DNA from: Montifringilla adamsi
Lineage: Eukaryota; Chordata; Aves; Passeriformes; Passeridae
DNA length: 64,000 nucleotides
Assembly: GCA_017590115.1 (NCBI GenBank)
Contig: JAGGNK010006593.1
Span: forward strand, 615,142-679,141
Direction of reading: 5' to 3'
In this document: positions 14,101-27,039 of the stretch, piece by piece
Layout of the letters: the number at the start of each line of letters is the position of its first letter
Numbering within the stretch: the stretch's first letter is position 1
Made by a program: the position numbers and the translations under genes
The notes under the pieces: model-generated
What the model was told of the DNA's origin: nothing
Databases searched by the model: none
The model's input: the letters and a program-made list of their open reading frames with translations, nothing else

Positions 14101-17100
14101 CTGCTGTAACTCTGACTCCTCTCCCACTAGAAAGTCAAGGATCATCCCTGTTTGCCCTTTTTTTTTTCTCCTAGTCAATAGGTTTGTGTGGCCCAGCATG
14201 ATCAGCAGAAGACCTTGGTTAATCCAGGGTTATCAGATTTAGTTTACCCTTAATGCTCTGTTGAGCCCAGTCATTCCAAGCCTAATTAGCACATGAGCTG
14301 TCTTGTGGAGTGATATCCTAAAATAAACTGTCCTGAATAGAGCTTTACAAACTGAGCTTGGTTTGGGTTGCTAGCCCCTACAAGGGATATGTTCTCCTCT
14401 CAGAAGGAAAGTATGTGTAATCATTAGGAGTGCCTGGTCTGCTTCATAAGTATTTTATTAAGATTCTGGCTTGCCTTTTGTTAGTTCTGCTGCATGGAAA
14501 ATATTCTGTTATATAAACTGATGTTGTGGTTTCACCCAGAATCTCTTGAGTTCTGCCTTGCTGCCAGCCATGTGAACATACAAACACATCCACACATCAG
14601 GAGGACGCTTGGAGAGAGGTTGGTAATCGGACCCGGGATCTGGGAATACTCTTCTGCTTGAGCAGAATGGAAATCTTGGCACTCAAGGTTGGCAAATTGA
14701 ATAGAAAATATGATCCTCTCCCTGCCCTAGACAAGGACAAGTAATGAAGTTAAATATCCCTATGTTCAAAAGTACTGACAGATAACTACTAGTGTGGCAT
14801 GTATTTTGGAGTGGAAGGCACTGGTTCAGGAAGTTACAAGCTCTAAAAATCTGCAAGAATTCCAAAAAACAAAAGAGACACTGAGGGATGATTGTATAGT
14901 CTTGTAGATTTCGATGGGCAGGTTATGAAACCTGCTCTGCAATGTAAACTACTCCCAAATGAAGGAGGCTGCTTGTGACTGAGTAGCCTCACAATGGCCC
15001 AAGGATTTGTTCCTACATCAGACACTTCTTGTCTCAACATCCCAGGAATAATTCTGCCTTTTTTATTTTTGCCACACTGAACTCTGCTGAAATGAGATTC
15101 AGACATGACTGCAGAGGACCTGTTTGTTCAGCTACCTGGCTAAAAACAGGGTCAAGAAATGCATGATCTTAACAGTAATCAGGCAATTTCCATTTTCAAA
15201 TATGAGTGCTAAACAATCTTTTCCTCCAGCTGCCTTCAAGGGATTGTAAAATCCAGCCTGTGGTCTAAAAGCATTTGGGTATCAATGTTATTATCATATA
15301 TATCTGTGTATTAATATATTATCTAAATAATGTATTTCTATGTATTGTTATATATATATTAATGTAAATATAACATAATATAATATTATATCAACATCTA
15401 TATTATATGTGGTCTTAATGTTCTTCAGAATATTCTTCAGAAGGCAGGATAAATTTTATGTATTAAGTCTTCAGATGCCGCTTTTATTGGGCTACTGAGC
15501 TTTTTTGTTTTGTTCAGTGCTATCATCCCCAAATCAGGGAGTTGCCAGCCTCCAGACCATTGTGTATTCCTGCAGAAGCGACACGGGGAAAATGTCTTCC
15601 TGCGTATCCAGGCATTTATTCTGGTCTTGGCAGAACAGCCTAGGGCTAGGAAGGGTTAAAGGCTCCTGCAGCCTTAGCAGGAGTCAGCTGTTGGTCACAG
15701 CTGCTGATTGAAAAACCATTTAGATGTGCGGTGTGGAAGAGGAACATGGAGTAAAAGCAGGCTGCTGCTGGGATGTGTTCTGTTTGTGCCTGATTTGGGT
15801 GCTCCTGATTTGTTTGCACGCAGTGTGCATTAAATTCCATGTAGGATTGCATCATTTAATACAGCTTTGCAGATGCAGGCATTCAGGCTGCCTGGCAGAT
15901 CCCGTGTCCATGACTCCTAGATAATGCCATACCTGCGCTGTTTCTCCTTTTCACTGGGATGTGGCATCCAACCATTGCAGCACTGCTGTGTTCCAGCCTG
16001 AAAATAATCCTGCTGGCACTTTTTGACATTTCTAGCTGCTTTATTTACCATGGCTTGTGGGGTGACTTTTTGTTATTTCAAGAGCTTGCCTGGCTGTGGT
16101 TTTACTTGACTCCCCTGTAGCCACTTTTGCTCTCTAATCTGTTTCTGCTGTTGAGCTGCATGAGGTTGTACATCTGTAACCCACCATCCCAGAAATGTTT
16201 GTTTTTCACTTGAGAGTGATTCCTACATATGTGGCGCTCTGGGCTAAAGAGACAGTGAACATAATTTTACAGCCTCTTTTTACAGAGTTATCTTGAGGCT
16301 GAGTTCTTTATTTGTCAGGCTTTTTCAAATGGTCACTAGTGCTTTTGTCTTGCAGGGAGAGTTTTTGTTCTTGCAGGGATTGTTTGCAGCTGTGATTCCT
16401 GCAGTGCATAGTCTGGGCAGAAGTGCAATGCCGGTTTTAATCTGCACAGAAAGGAAGCAATAGGGAAGATATACAACCACAGAATGGCTGAGTCTGTATG
16501 GATGTGCATGTCCTGCTGTACTGCAGCAAGACCTTATTCCCAGTAAAGACAGACTTTCTTTATCCATTTTAGGACTTAGTTTGTCTTTTTTCCCTAAGCC
16601 ATGAAGGTGGTAGAAGATATAGGACTACTTGAGGCAGAGCTGGCCTTTTGTACTTTTTTTTTGTGCAGATAAAGACTGCTCCTGAAATTATCCTCCCATA
16701 AGCTTTGAATAAATAGGTCATCTGCTTTTCCATGGTCTGGCCAACACTATGTTGCCTAAAGCCAGATTCCAGTAAGGGTTAGGAAAGAAAATCCAATGCA
16801 AGTGATATGTCACTTCTCTTTGAGAGGGCTTTCCAAAGCGTGGTGCAGGGTTGTGTGAACTGATAGATGCAAGTAGCCCAGGTGACCACAATCCACAGCT
16901 GAAGTGCAAAGAGTAGATTTATCCCATCACCTCGCTGGCTGGAAGGTTTCAAAAACAGATGGGGACACATGCCCTGCTAAGCTTACCCCATCTTAGAGGG
17001 ACCAAAAGCACATGGGCCCATTCCGGGCCTCCACATCTCAAAGGGCCTGGCCCATGTGCAGTGCTTCACAATTCTGTGCTTTCCGTGCTTCTTATCTCAA

Positions 17101-17369
17101 TTTCTCCCCATGGAGAGACCCAGGTGTGTGAAGAACAAGGTTTAAAACATTGACAGCATTCTGTTGTCTTCTACAGAAATTCCATTTCTCAAGACAGACA
17201 GAAAACAACACAAAGCAAACACAATACAGGAAATTTCCCACACTGAATAGTCTTAGCATCCCCCAGCTGCCAGGTTGTCTTGAGTGAAAACAACTCTGTT
17301 TTTCCTCCTCACTAAATTTTCCACTTTCAAGCCTTTTCTCCCTGCAGTGGTGTGATTTCTGGGGTGCTG
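14101..17369. other. non-coding stretch, no gene recognised
   Basis: No exon or domain is recognisable. It holds the AT-rich patch at 15,290-15,410 and otherwise unique-looking sequence. Confidence 0.45.
15290..15410. repeat. AT-rich low-complexity tract
   Basis: About 120 bp consisting almost entirely of A and T in TA, TATAT and TAATAT steps, with scattered G and C. This is a degenerate AT microsatellite. Confidence 0.75.
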
Positions 17370-17371
17370 TA

Positions 17372-17447
17372 TTCCAGGCCAGGAGTTGGACTTTATAATC
17401 CTGATGAGTCCCTTCTAACTCAGCATATTCTATGATTCTGTGATTCT
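17372..17447 (+). mobile_element. CR1 LINE 3' terminus
   Basis: The stretch reads like the CR1 3' end in the + direction and finishes in the diagnostic tandem octamer tail (ATTCTATGATTCTGTGATTC). Only the last ~75 bp are present, as is typical of 5'-truncated copies. Confidence 0.8.
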
Positions 17448-17965
17448 AATTATATGGATGCTACAGATCCCCAGCAAGCCCAGAAATCTCCAGTGCTGTT
17501 GAGACTATCGTGTCCTCTCCACTTCTTGATGTCATCTCAGGAGCCTTCACCCTGCTGTGGACACCTGAATAAGGACAGCTGCCCATTCACCATTGCATGT
17601 AGCCCTCTGACAGACTTAGGGAACAGTTTTGCCACCCTGTGCAAGCACAGGTCAGGAAGTGGGCCTTGATTCCTGAAGCCTAGCTGAGTTTGATGCCTGA
17701 CTCCCTCAGCCAAACACTCCATTCCCTGCCTCCTGTTGCTGTTGTGGTGGAGAGTTTTGAGCTCACAGTTCCTAGGCATAGAAGGTGCTGGGAAAACCTT
17801 CAGTCCAGATTTCTGCTGGCTTTGATTCAGGTTCACCGGCAGCTGATGGCTGTGGTTTTGTCACCACTCAGCTGCAGCTGCTGGTTCGTGGGGTTCTCAG
17901 CTGGGCAGTTCAGTAGAAGGAGCACATTGAGGAGGCAACCAGCTGGCAGCCCTGCTTTGCACAAA

Positions 17966-18070
17966 TCACAGAAGCATACCATAGCTTGGGTTGGAAGGGA
18001 CCTTAAAGGTCATCTAGTTCCAACCCCCTTGCCATGGAGAGGGAAGCCACCCATTAGGTCAGGATTACTA
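17966..18070 (-). mobile_element. CR1 LINE 3' fragment
   Basis: The + strand begins with a degenerate 'cacagaagcataccatag' and continues with the conserved ttgggttggaagggacctta block and the 'agttccaaccccc' block. This is the reverse complement of a CR1 tail. Confidence 0.85.
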
Positions 18071-21000
18071 AGGCCTGACCAAAGCTGTGCAGTTGGGGAG
18101 GGGTAGTCTTAGAATCTTTGAATACCGAGTGTGCCCAGAAATTTCATACGCTTATAGGATTTTCTTTCTTTCTTTCTGTGTGGGTTCTTGAGTGCTCTGG
18201 TGACCCTGCAAAACCCAGGCTCCAGCATCCAATCAGATCTGCGCTTCAAAATGGAACTGTGTGATTTCTGCTGTTGTAAGATCTTCAGGAAGCTTTCAGA
18301 GTGCTCAGGCAAAAAGATGCTGTGCAAGCATAGTCCCTCCTGCTGCTACTGCTGCTGCTACTAGAGTGTCTGTGATAAGAAAGGATTTACTGTGTCTGCA
18401 GTTTAATTCATTAGCAATTTTTGTGTGATATGAACAGCTAGAACATCAGTCTTTTTCTTCTCTGCGGATTTGCATAAAGTAATTAGGAACATATGTGCTG
18501 GGGGCTGGGGCAGGGAGGAGGAGGAGGAGGAGCAGGTTCCATCCCAGAGCACCTCAGTGGATGCTCTGAGTCATGGCCTGTAAATGGCTCTTGCCGAGTG
18601 CCACATGCCAGATGATGAGTCACAGAGCAAGGGAGCACAGAAATGGGAGAAACTGGTTCGGTCACTGTCCTGGCTACTGTGTTAGCTGGTATAGATCTGC
18701 TGTTTGAGCTATTTCTGATGTCTTGTGTAACTCTGAATGCACAGAGCAGCTGGGGCTTCTTGTTCTCTGGCTGGGAGGCAATACCTGCCTCATGCTGCTT
18801 GTGTCATCATCAGCAATACACTCACACTACACCCATTGCTTAGTTTTGTGTGTGCTGGTAACCCCTGGCCCGTGCTGCTTCTTTCTGCCAGCAGCACAAG
18901 GGCTGTGACTGACTGTCACGTGCTGTGGTTTCCATTTGGAACACATCATAATCCCATATAGTTCTGGGATGTAATGATACATTAATCATGGGCTTAGTCA
19001 GGCTGTCCTGGAAACCACTGGAAAAAGCCCTGGCCAAGGCAGGGCTTTGTGGAAGGAAAAGGGAAGTGGTCTTTTCAGGAATCACTGCACAGCATCACAA
19101 AAGGAATCAGCCTGAGCAGAGGCAGAAGTTTAGGAAGTATTTAGTCTTTCTATTTTTCTGCAGCTCCCTTTAAACAAAAAGGGCTGGAATATTCACCCTG
19201 GGAGCATGTAGACCACCCTGACTATGCTCCCTGTCTCATGAGGCAGGGAAGGAGAGCTGGAGATTTAGGATGAGTCAAAAAATTAACATTTCCTTTTACA
19301 CCTTTTTTTTTCATTAAACTCACTGGATGATTTAATAAAGCATTTAATGAAGGTGTAAATGTGATAGATATGTATTAGCTGGCAAGAAAAAAACAGGTGT
19401 CCAAACAAATACCACTAAATAGACTCATCCTGCAACAACTTACAGGCTTACTGACCTCCTCCCTCTGCTTAAACATTCCCTTGGTTCAGACCCATCCCCA
19501 GACCACTCACCCTGAACCACTTATCCTCTTCTCTGATTCTCCTCCCTGAAAGCCCCCCAGTTTTCTGGAATCTTCCTAATAAAATTTTATTTAAAACCGT
19601 CCAGTACTTTCTGGCAGCTTTTGTAGAGCTCGGGCAGGGATGAACTGCAGTATTGGTGCTGGATGCATTGAGCCCTGAGATCCCCCACACTGTCTGAAGG
19701 GTGGTTTTCAGTTTGGATCAATCTCCCAGCCCTTTTGCCTGGAGGTAGACATACAGGGAATAAACTGAAAATATCTCTCCCCATGGAGAAAAGACGAGAT
19801 GTCTGTATTGTGCCTTTGTCTGCAAGATCATACAAACTGTTGCTTTTTTGCAGCATTTCTACTGGTGCTTGTTTTGTAGGGCTGTGAGATTTCTTCAGGC
19901 GTGTTAATGCAAATGCATTAGTAGGAGTCAGGGGTTCACATGGAACAACCCTCAAAGAACAAGCAGCTCTAATACAAAATATTTTTTTCTGCTTCTATGA
20001 AACTGAACCCCTAGCTTTTAACCCTGTTTTTGCATATTTCACCCTTGAATGACATGATGAATTTTGGTCTGCCTGAGGAAGGTGATGATGGCAGTGAAAC
20101 CATAGCCATACAGAAGGAGTCAGCAATAACCCTCACAGTTAAAGGTTTCCTTTGGATACTCAATTTCATGGATGAAGTGACTGAGGTTTGTAGAAGCAAT
20201 AATCTGTTCAGAAAAGCCATCCTCCAAAAAGCCAGCATTGCCTCCAGCTGACAGTTCTGGTGATGTTGCACTTGCTTCCTCGTCCTCTGTGCTATATGCG
20301 CAGTCTTTTTACATTAAAATCACATTTATCTCTCATATCTCTGCATGCCTCCTCCCATGCATTAGATTTTATGAGGAAGCCTGTGTTACTGTGAGCTGAA
20401 CCCTGTCACTCCATGTGCATGCAGGGGACAGCGCTGAGCAGAGCAGGGTATTAAGGGTTCAGCCCTAGAACTCCAGAATCGTGGCTGGAGCCATAACAAA
20501 TATCAGAGTACACCTGGAGGTGTGCAGCCACCACACATAACTCATCAGCCCTTGGAGGCAATTGCAGCCAGGTCTGATGGCTTCTGCATCTTCTCAGCAG
20601 TGTTGCAGAGGCAGGAGTTGGTACCCAAGGCCGAGGAGCCATGAAGCTACACCAACCACCTTTGAATTAGCACAGCGTCCTCAGTTTTAGGGGCATGACA
20701 GGAGAGGGATTTGGAGGTCTCTGCGTAGTGGTCAGCAGGGACTTAAAAGGCATGGCATGCAGAGCCCAAACGATTCTGCATGCTCCTGTTACCTGCACAT
20801 GCTGCCTCCTCTCTAAAGCTCTCAGATCAGTGCTGAACCATCCTTTGCTGCTCAGCACTCACCTGCTTTTTACCTAGAGCTTTGCTGCAGCAAAGGAGTT
20901 TTTGTTGTGTGTATTTATTTCCGTGGGTGTACAATCATTCATGAGCAATTCTGTACCAAATGCAGCCATCTCACAAAAAGCTGTTCTTCCTGCTCTGTAT

Positions 21001-23639
21001 TATCCTGTTTGGAATGAAACATCCACAATGTGGCCCTCGCCTTCTCCGGGTAACCCTTAGCACCTCAAGGAAGAGCTCCCTGAATAAACAACCTGTATCT
21101 GCCATGTTGCAGCAGATGGTGTCAGTATGGAGAAGGCAAGAATTCTGACATTTGAAAATAAAATGGCTGATGTACAGGCATGTCTAGAGTCGTGGTGCTC
21201 CCTGCATGCCTACCTGCCTTGCGCTGCTATTACACCCTGTTCTAGGCAGGAATCAGTGCTGGATGCTGTGTTTGCTCTTGTGTGTGTAGCATTGAGCAGG
21301 ATTCATGACAACAATAAGAAGAATGAATTGATTTGGCAAAAAACGTTCAGGTATGAACTGCCTGTCCACATCTGTACATTTCCTGTTGCAAAAGGGAAGT
21401 GAGGGCTTTATGAAGAACTAATCAAACCCAGCAAAATCTGTAACTAGTCTGCTTGCTATATTTTATTCCCCAACGTCAATGGCAGTGTAGCAGACCCTGA
21501 GTAGGAAGAGGAATGGTATTTCTGCAGTATTCTAGAATAAGGGAGGGTCATCTTCATTATGCAGGCAGGGAGGATGTTCTGATGTTGGGAACTGAACAGT
21601 CCCTGTGCTGCCAGTGCACTGCATCCCTAAGTCTGGAGGAAGCCAGGAGAGGCTGCAAGGGAGAGAAAAGGAGTAGCTATGGTACAAAATGTCATGCCTA
21701 TCCCTAGAGAAGCCATCAGAATGTCTCCTGGCAGGAGCTGTCTGCATGTCACCTGTGATCCTGCACCTCGGAGCCTGGCGCTGGGAGCACATCATGGGTG
21801 CTGGCAGGATGAGCATCTGTCTACTGCAGGGTCTCTGGTGGCCACTGAATCGCAGCCCACCGGGGAGCCTGTGCTGCTGCTGGAGCCAGAGAGCTGGGCA
21901 GAGCCTCATTTTGCAGCCAGAGCACCGGAGAGACAGATGGGAAACGGCTGAGTGTCAGCTCTGACATTTTGCCGTCAAATGTCAAAGTGTGTCTGTGCAA
22001 GCCTGTCCTCCCACAGCAGCTTCTGTGCTGACGTGAATTGTGTGCTGCTCAGCGGGGCCTGTCAGCAGATGGGTGCTGGAAGCCTGCTCCAAGCAGCCGT
22101 TTCCCAGAGGCAGCAGAGACCTGGTGCTTCAGCAGTGAAGTGAGCTGCCATCATGGTCTGTATCTCCAAAATTACACTTTTCAGCTGGTTGCATTATGGC
22201 AGCACTTGAAATACAGCGAAGCCTGGTGGAGAGATGTGATCTGAGCGTTATAATCAGATACAAGAGCAGTAACAAAGGTGGAGTGGGCTACATGAGTAGA
22301 TAGGCACTGGGAGACCAGCTTTTTACCCAAAATGTTTGTGAGGTGGGAGCAGGAAGACAGGATAAGCTTCTGCTGAGTACAATATAAATAAACTCACATA
22401 AACTCGGAGTTCCTGCTGTGCCATCAGTGGTGCACAGGGACCAAACTTGGGCAGGAACACCCTTCCATCAAGAGTCTGTGTGTGTGTGTGTGTGTGTGTG
22501 TCTCTGTGTGTCTCTGTGTGTCTGCGTGCTCTCAGGGTCAGGAGCTGCTGTTATCCACAGTGGCTCTTGAGGATCTTAGGAATCCTTGTTGAAGAAAATC
22601 GGTCCCCCAGGATCTGGGCTGAGTAGAGATTGGCCTCTGTGACAGCAGCCATGGGAAGGGAACCAAAGGCTTGTGAGACAGTGAAGTCACTGGAAGGGGT
22701 GTAAAGGCTGATAGAGGTTTTAGGGAGACTACAGGTGAGGGAGAGTTCAGGGTTGCACAGTTAGTAGTCCAGTTGGATGTTCACCACCTGGTCCAAGTGG
22801 TCCTTTCTTCCTCAGAGCCTAAACGTGGATGAAACATCCCAGGAGAAGCAGACATGTAGGTGAGTGCCCCGGCCATGTAAGTCTCTGGTAGCATCTACCA
22901 GAAGGCCTGTCTGTTCTCTGACACTGGTATTAGCAATAACTTTTGCATTATTGGATGTTTACTGCAAACATTAGCTCTGTGTCCATCTTTGTGTTTTTAT
23001 TTCCTGCCAGCATCATCCTGTGTCTGTGAGAAGCACTGCTGTGCGTGGGAGGAAAGTATTTCTTTTGATCATTTTTACCATCTTCTAATTGCTATTCTTA
23101 TACCTTTAAAGAAGTGAAGTTCCTGGTGTTTCTGTGTAGCTGTCTCATTGCTCATACTCTCGTTCTAACTTCATTTAACCCACATTTCTCACTTTCCCTC
23201 TTGTGCTCCCATGTGCCTTTGCAGGTCTGCTCCAAATCCATTATCACCCCACAGTAACAAATGCTAAGGTAAGGTAGGTAAAAGCCACAGAATACCATTT
23301 TCTGGAGTCTGAGGTCAGTGGTGGGGGCCCTGGAGTCCAGAGCAATCCCAGGATCCCAGGATGCAATTTTCAGGGTGTAGTGATCACTGGGAATGCCTGG
23401 ATGAGTTATGGGATGTGTAATGCTGACCAAGGGTGCTTGGGCTAAGGTTTTCAGAACAAGTGGTTGATCTGTGACAGCATTAGGTCATTTTTTAATATCT
23501 CAGACTCATCCTGGATCACTGCTGCCTTTTGTGGTTTCTCCCTCTCCTTGCTGCCTTAGCTGCCTGCTGATGCACTTGTCTGTGTTGGATTATCTGATCT
23601 GTAGAAGAGAAGGCAAGAGGAAAACCCCCTCCAGGCTTG
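18071..23639. other. non-coding stretch, no gene recognised
   Basis: No supported exon. A short GGA run occurs near 18,512-18,532 and a GT microsatellite at 22,476. All open frames are short and lack domain signatures. Confidence 0.45.
22476..22530. repeat. (GT)n microsatellite with compound tail
   Basis: About 13 GT dinucleotides are followed by TCTCTGTG-type variant units. It is probably length-polymorphic. Confidence 0.9.
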
Positions 23640-23955
23640 TGCTGGAGATACTTGTAGACTGGACCTTGGGGTTAGGTGAGGAGGGAGAACTGGGTTTGTC
23701 CTTTGCACTCCAATGTCAAACACTGGTGAACATCTGTAAGAAAGATGAAGAGAGACTCTTGACACAAGCAGAGAGTGGTGGGACAAGAGGGGAAAGCTTT
23801 AAACTGAAAGGTGGCATGTTTGGATTAGATATTAGGAAGAAATTCTTTACTGTGAAGGTGGAGAGGCACTGGATTGGATTCCTCAGAGAAATTGCCCCAT
23901 CCCTGGGAGTGCTCAAGGCCAGGTTGGATGGGGCTTTGAGCAGCCTGGTCAAAGC
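23640..23955 (+). mobile_element. CR1 LINE fragment, + orientation, 3' tip missing
   Basis: The sequence carries the CR1 3'-region signatures 'gatattaggaagaaattctt' and 'aggttggatggggctttgag', ending with 'cagcctggtc'. The last tens of bases and the octamer tail are absent. A 212-codon open frame across it (23,471-24,109) is an accident of the repeat. Confidence 0.85.
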
Positions 23956-24966
23956 CCAAACCATTTTGTTATTCCTCTGGCTCTGTACAAACCTGCTATT
24001 TTGTGGACACACAGAGACTGGGGTTCTTAGTGTCCTGCCTGTGGAGTGCCCTGCCTGTATGGCTCCTGGGACGACTGGCAGTCACACTGTTGTGAAGTGC
24101 AGCAGGTAATAAGCAGGTAAATGACACAGATAATGTGGCAGAGAGATATGATCCCCTCCCAGACCACAGTAAGCACCACTTTGAGCTGAGGTTTCACCAT
24201 CAGCCAAAGGTCAGTAAAAGTCAGTGTGCTGTGTGGGATCTATTTGACCAATACCAGTGGCTCCCCATGGTCCCACTGAGGTCATTCACTCCTTTTCACT
24301 GGGGAGATCCTTGTGTACATAAGTAGTTGCATATTTTGGCATGTCCCCCTGGCACCATTAAAAGGGCTCAGGACCTCATGGATTCTCCTGGATTTTGGAG
24401 AGGAATGTCTGTTGCTGCTTTTACATTCCAGTCTGCTCCTGCTTTCCAGTCTCTTCCTGGACATTAGTGTGTGTCTGTTGCAAGACCTTGCTATGTTTGG
24501 TTCTTGAAGGAAAGTTCAGTGTACCTAAAAGGAAGCAAAGATGTTCAATCCAGTGTGAGAAGATGGACTGCTCTCACCAGAGTGCAGTGCTTCACTTCAG
24601 ACCCTGTGCAGTTTTCCTGTGAGCACACAGTGCCGTCTGCAGTGAGGTCTTTGTTTGGCCCAAATCCTGTAAAGCCCTTTGGCCTCTTGACTGAAATCAG
24701 TTACTCTCTCCAGATATCTTTGAGGGGGGTCAGGTGAAATCAGAAGTGTTGTCCCAGGAGCCTGCATGGAGGGTGATGTCTTTGTTTTACTTTGTGATGG
24801 TTTGTTTCCCAGAGGAAGGACCTTGTGCTCAGGGACTTGTGCTGACAAGGAACCAGTCCATTTGATCCTTGTCAACACATGAAATCTCCAGTCAAACCAA
24901 GGATGCTTTAAATAGCCACTGCCTTTCCTGAGAGGTGACTTCCTTTGTGATTTTGTCTCTCTGTAG

Positions 24967-27039
24967 GTATCTGAATTCCCTCATGAGAAGTGTCCTCCCT
25001 GCCTCTCATGTGCAGCCCTACCTGTTCATGGGTGGTACCAGCTTCACTGATGCCCTGAAGAGTATTCCTCACCATGGATAGTCCACCCAAACTGACTGGT
25101 GAGACGTTGATTGTCCATCACATTCCCCTGGTGCATTGCCAGGTCCCCGATAGACAGTGCTGCTCCGTGAGCAAAAGGACCAACCCCTTCTGCCAGCCAG
25201 AGCTCAGCATTACACGGACCTCTGCCCTTCCAGACAGAGACCTCTCACAGACTGACTCCTTGGTGTACAGCAGCTTTCTCCAGACCTCTGAAACCTCAGC
25301 AGAGGCCTCAGATCACAAAGAAAGAAAAGCAAGGGATCTGATTGTCCCTAGTGTCAGTAAGCGACACAACCCTTTCCTGCTCAGTGAGGGTGAAGACCTC
25401 AGTATTTTTGGGGATGACTTCGGTCAAAAATCTTTCCACCTTCACAACTCACTTGTTGATGGCAAGCCTCCCTTCAATCTGCAGGATCTGGCCTTGCCCC
25501 CTTTCCACCTCCACGACTCCAACCACATTGTGAAATCCTGGAACATGGCCAGCCGGTCTGGTGTGGTGGACGGGCAAGAGGACAAACTCAGCAGTGACGA
25601 CATCCAGAAGAGGAACAATGCGAACAGGTGCCATCAGGCCTCAGAACGCATGGAGCTGGATGAATGCAGCTGCCATCGTGGCAGCTCCTCCAACTTCTCC
25701 TTCGACAGTGGTGACCAGGAGTGGAACCAGAACATGGGTGAACCGCTGAGGAACCAGGATACCCTGCACAGGACATGCAGTTGTTCCAGCTCAGAGATCC
25801 AGCACTGTCGCTGCTACAGTTCATCAAGTCAGTCTGAAGTGATTGACCAACAGATGGGCTACATCAGTGACTCTTCTTGCAACAGTTCTGATGGCGTCCT
25901 GGTAAACTTCAGTGCTCTCTACAACAAAATGAATGGTCAGCCTCAATCCAACCTGAATTCAGCTAACCTGTCCTGTGACTCTTCCTTCTGCAGCCACTCA
26001 GACACAGGAGCTTTTTACCTGGATTTACACTCATCACCCACTGAATCCAAGATGTCTTGTGAGTCGCATAACCCAGAAAGTTCGGGGAAGGTGTGTGGGT
26101 GTCAACACTCCTCCTCACCTGTCCTTGATGCTAACTGCAACTCCTACCACCTCCACTGTGAGCCTTGCACATCGGAGAGCTCAGACCTCACTGCCTGCTT
26201 CCAGAGCCAAGCACGGCTTGTTGTGGCTACTCAGAATTACTATAAGTTAGTCACGTGTGACTTGTCTTCCCAGTCATCCCCCAGCCCTGCGGGATCTTCC
26301 ATAACTAGCTGCTCAGAAGACCAGACCAAGGGTAGCCCAGCCCAGCCCACAGAATACTATCTGTTCAGAAGGCCCGACTTGAGACAAGAAGGCAATGTAG
26401 AGTGCAGTGAAGAGGAGACAAAGGGAGAATCCAGCCAGAACACGATTGAGGGTCAGGTCTATGTCAATGTGTCACCGCCGAATCTCAACACAAGCCGGCA
26501 GCGCTCCAGGAGCTACGATCAGAACCTGGACAGGAGTCCTGGCAGCAGGCTGGGCTCCTTGGAGCGCATGGTGAGCTGTCCAGTCAAGCTGAGTGAAAGT
26601 CCAGCAATACCCATTCAGAGCTCTCCCCCCAAGAGGGTGACATCGTTCGCTGAACTGGCTAAAGGACGGAAAAAGAATGGCACCTCCCCACCGCACCGCT
26701 CCAGTGGTGATTCTTCCCTGGAGTTCTCTCCTATCCCTGAGACTCAGCGGGATTGTCCAACCTTCCTTGAAGAAAGAGCTCGGCGCAGCCAGAGTCTTCC
26801 ACCCATGCCCTTCATCCATGGCCTGAACCGGAGCTGCGAGGGCTTCTGTTTGAATCATGCTTTTGGGGACAGCCAGGCTTTGTGTTCCACCAAAGACTCC
26901 GTCTCCAGTGAGAAGGTCCCCAGTGGGCATGGGGCAGGTGAGCAAGCCTCTCTCTCCCTGCTGACGGAGGCAGATGCCAGCTTCTCGAGTGGCTCTGCCA
27001 GTGGCCACGGACAAAAAGATGTTAGAGCCCGAGCAGACG
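24967..27039 (+). CDS. RUSC2: RUSC2 coding exon 1 (5' UTR end plus codons 1-655)
   Basis: The acceptor is CTCTCTGTAG at 24,957-24,966, and the donor is GACG followed by GTAAGG at 27,040. The initiator ATG at 25,074 opens [20 protein letters not shown], a start I recognise as RUSC2. The first ~655 residues are a Ser/Cys-rich, low-complexity, probably disordered region. Recognisable conserved islands include [17 protein letters not shown], the [20 protein letters not shown] block and [15 protein letters not shown]. The exon ends in phase 1. The open frame runs 89 nt past the donor to 27,128, but that tail is intronic. Confidence 0.96.

Noticed and set aside
17966..18070. Possible small RNA or hairpin around repeated AGAA/TTCT text
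   Set aside because: The sequence is explained by a CR1 3' tail.
23471..24109. 212-codon open frame on the + strand
   Set aside because: Most of it is a CR1 LINE 3' region, which is untranslated in the element.
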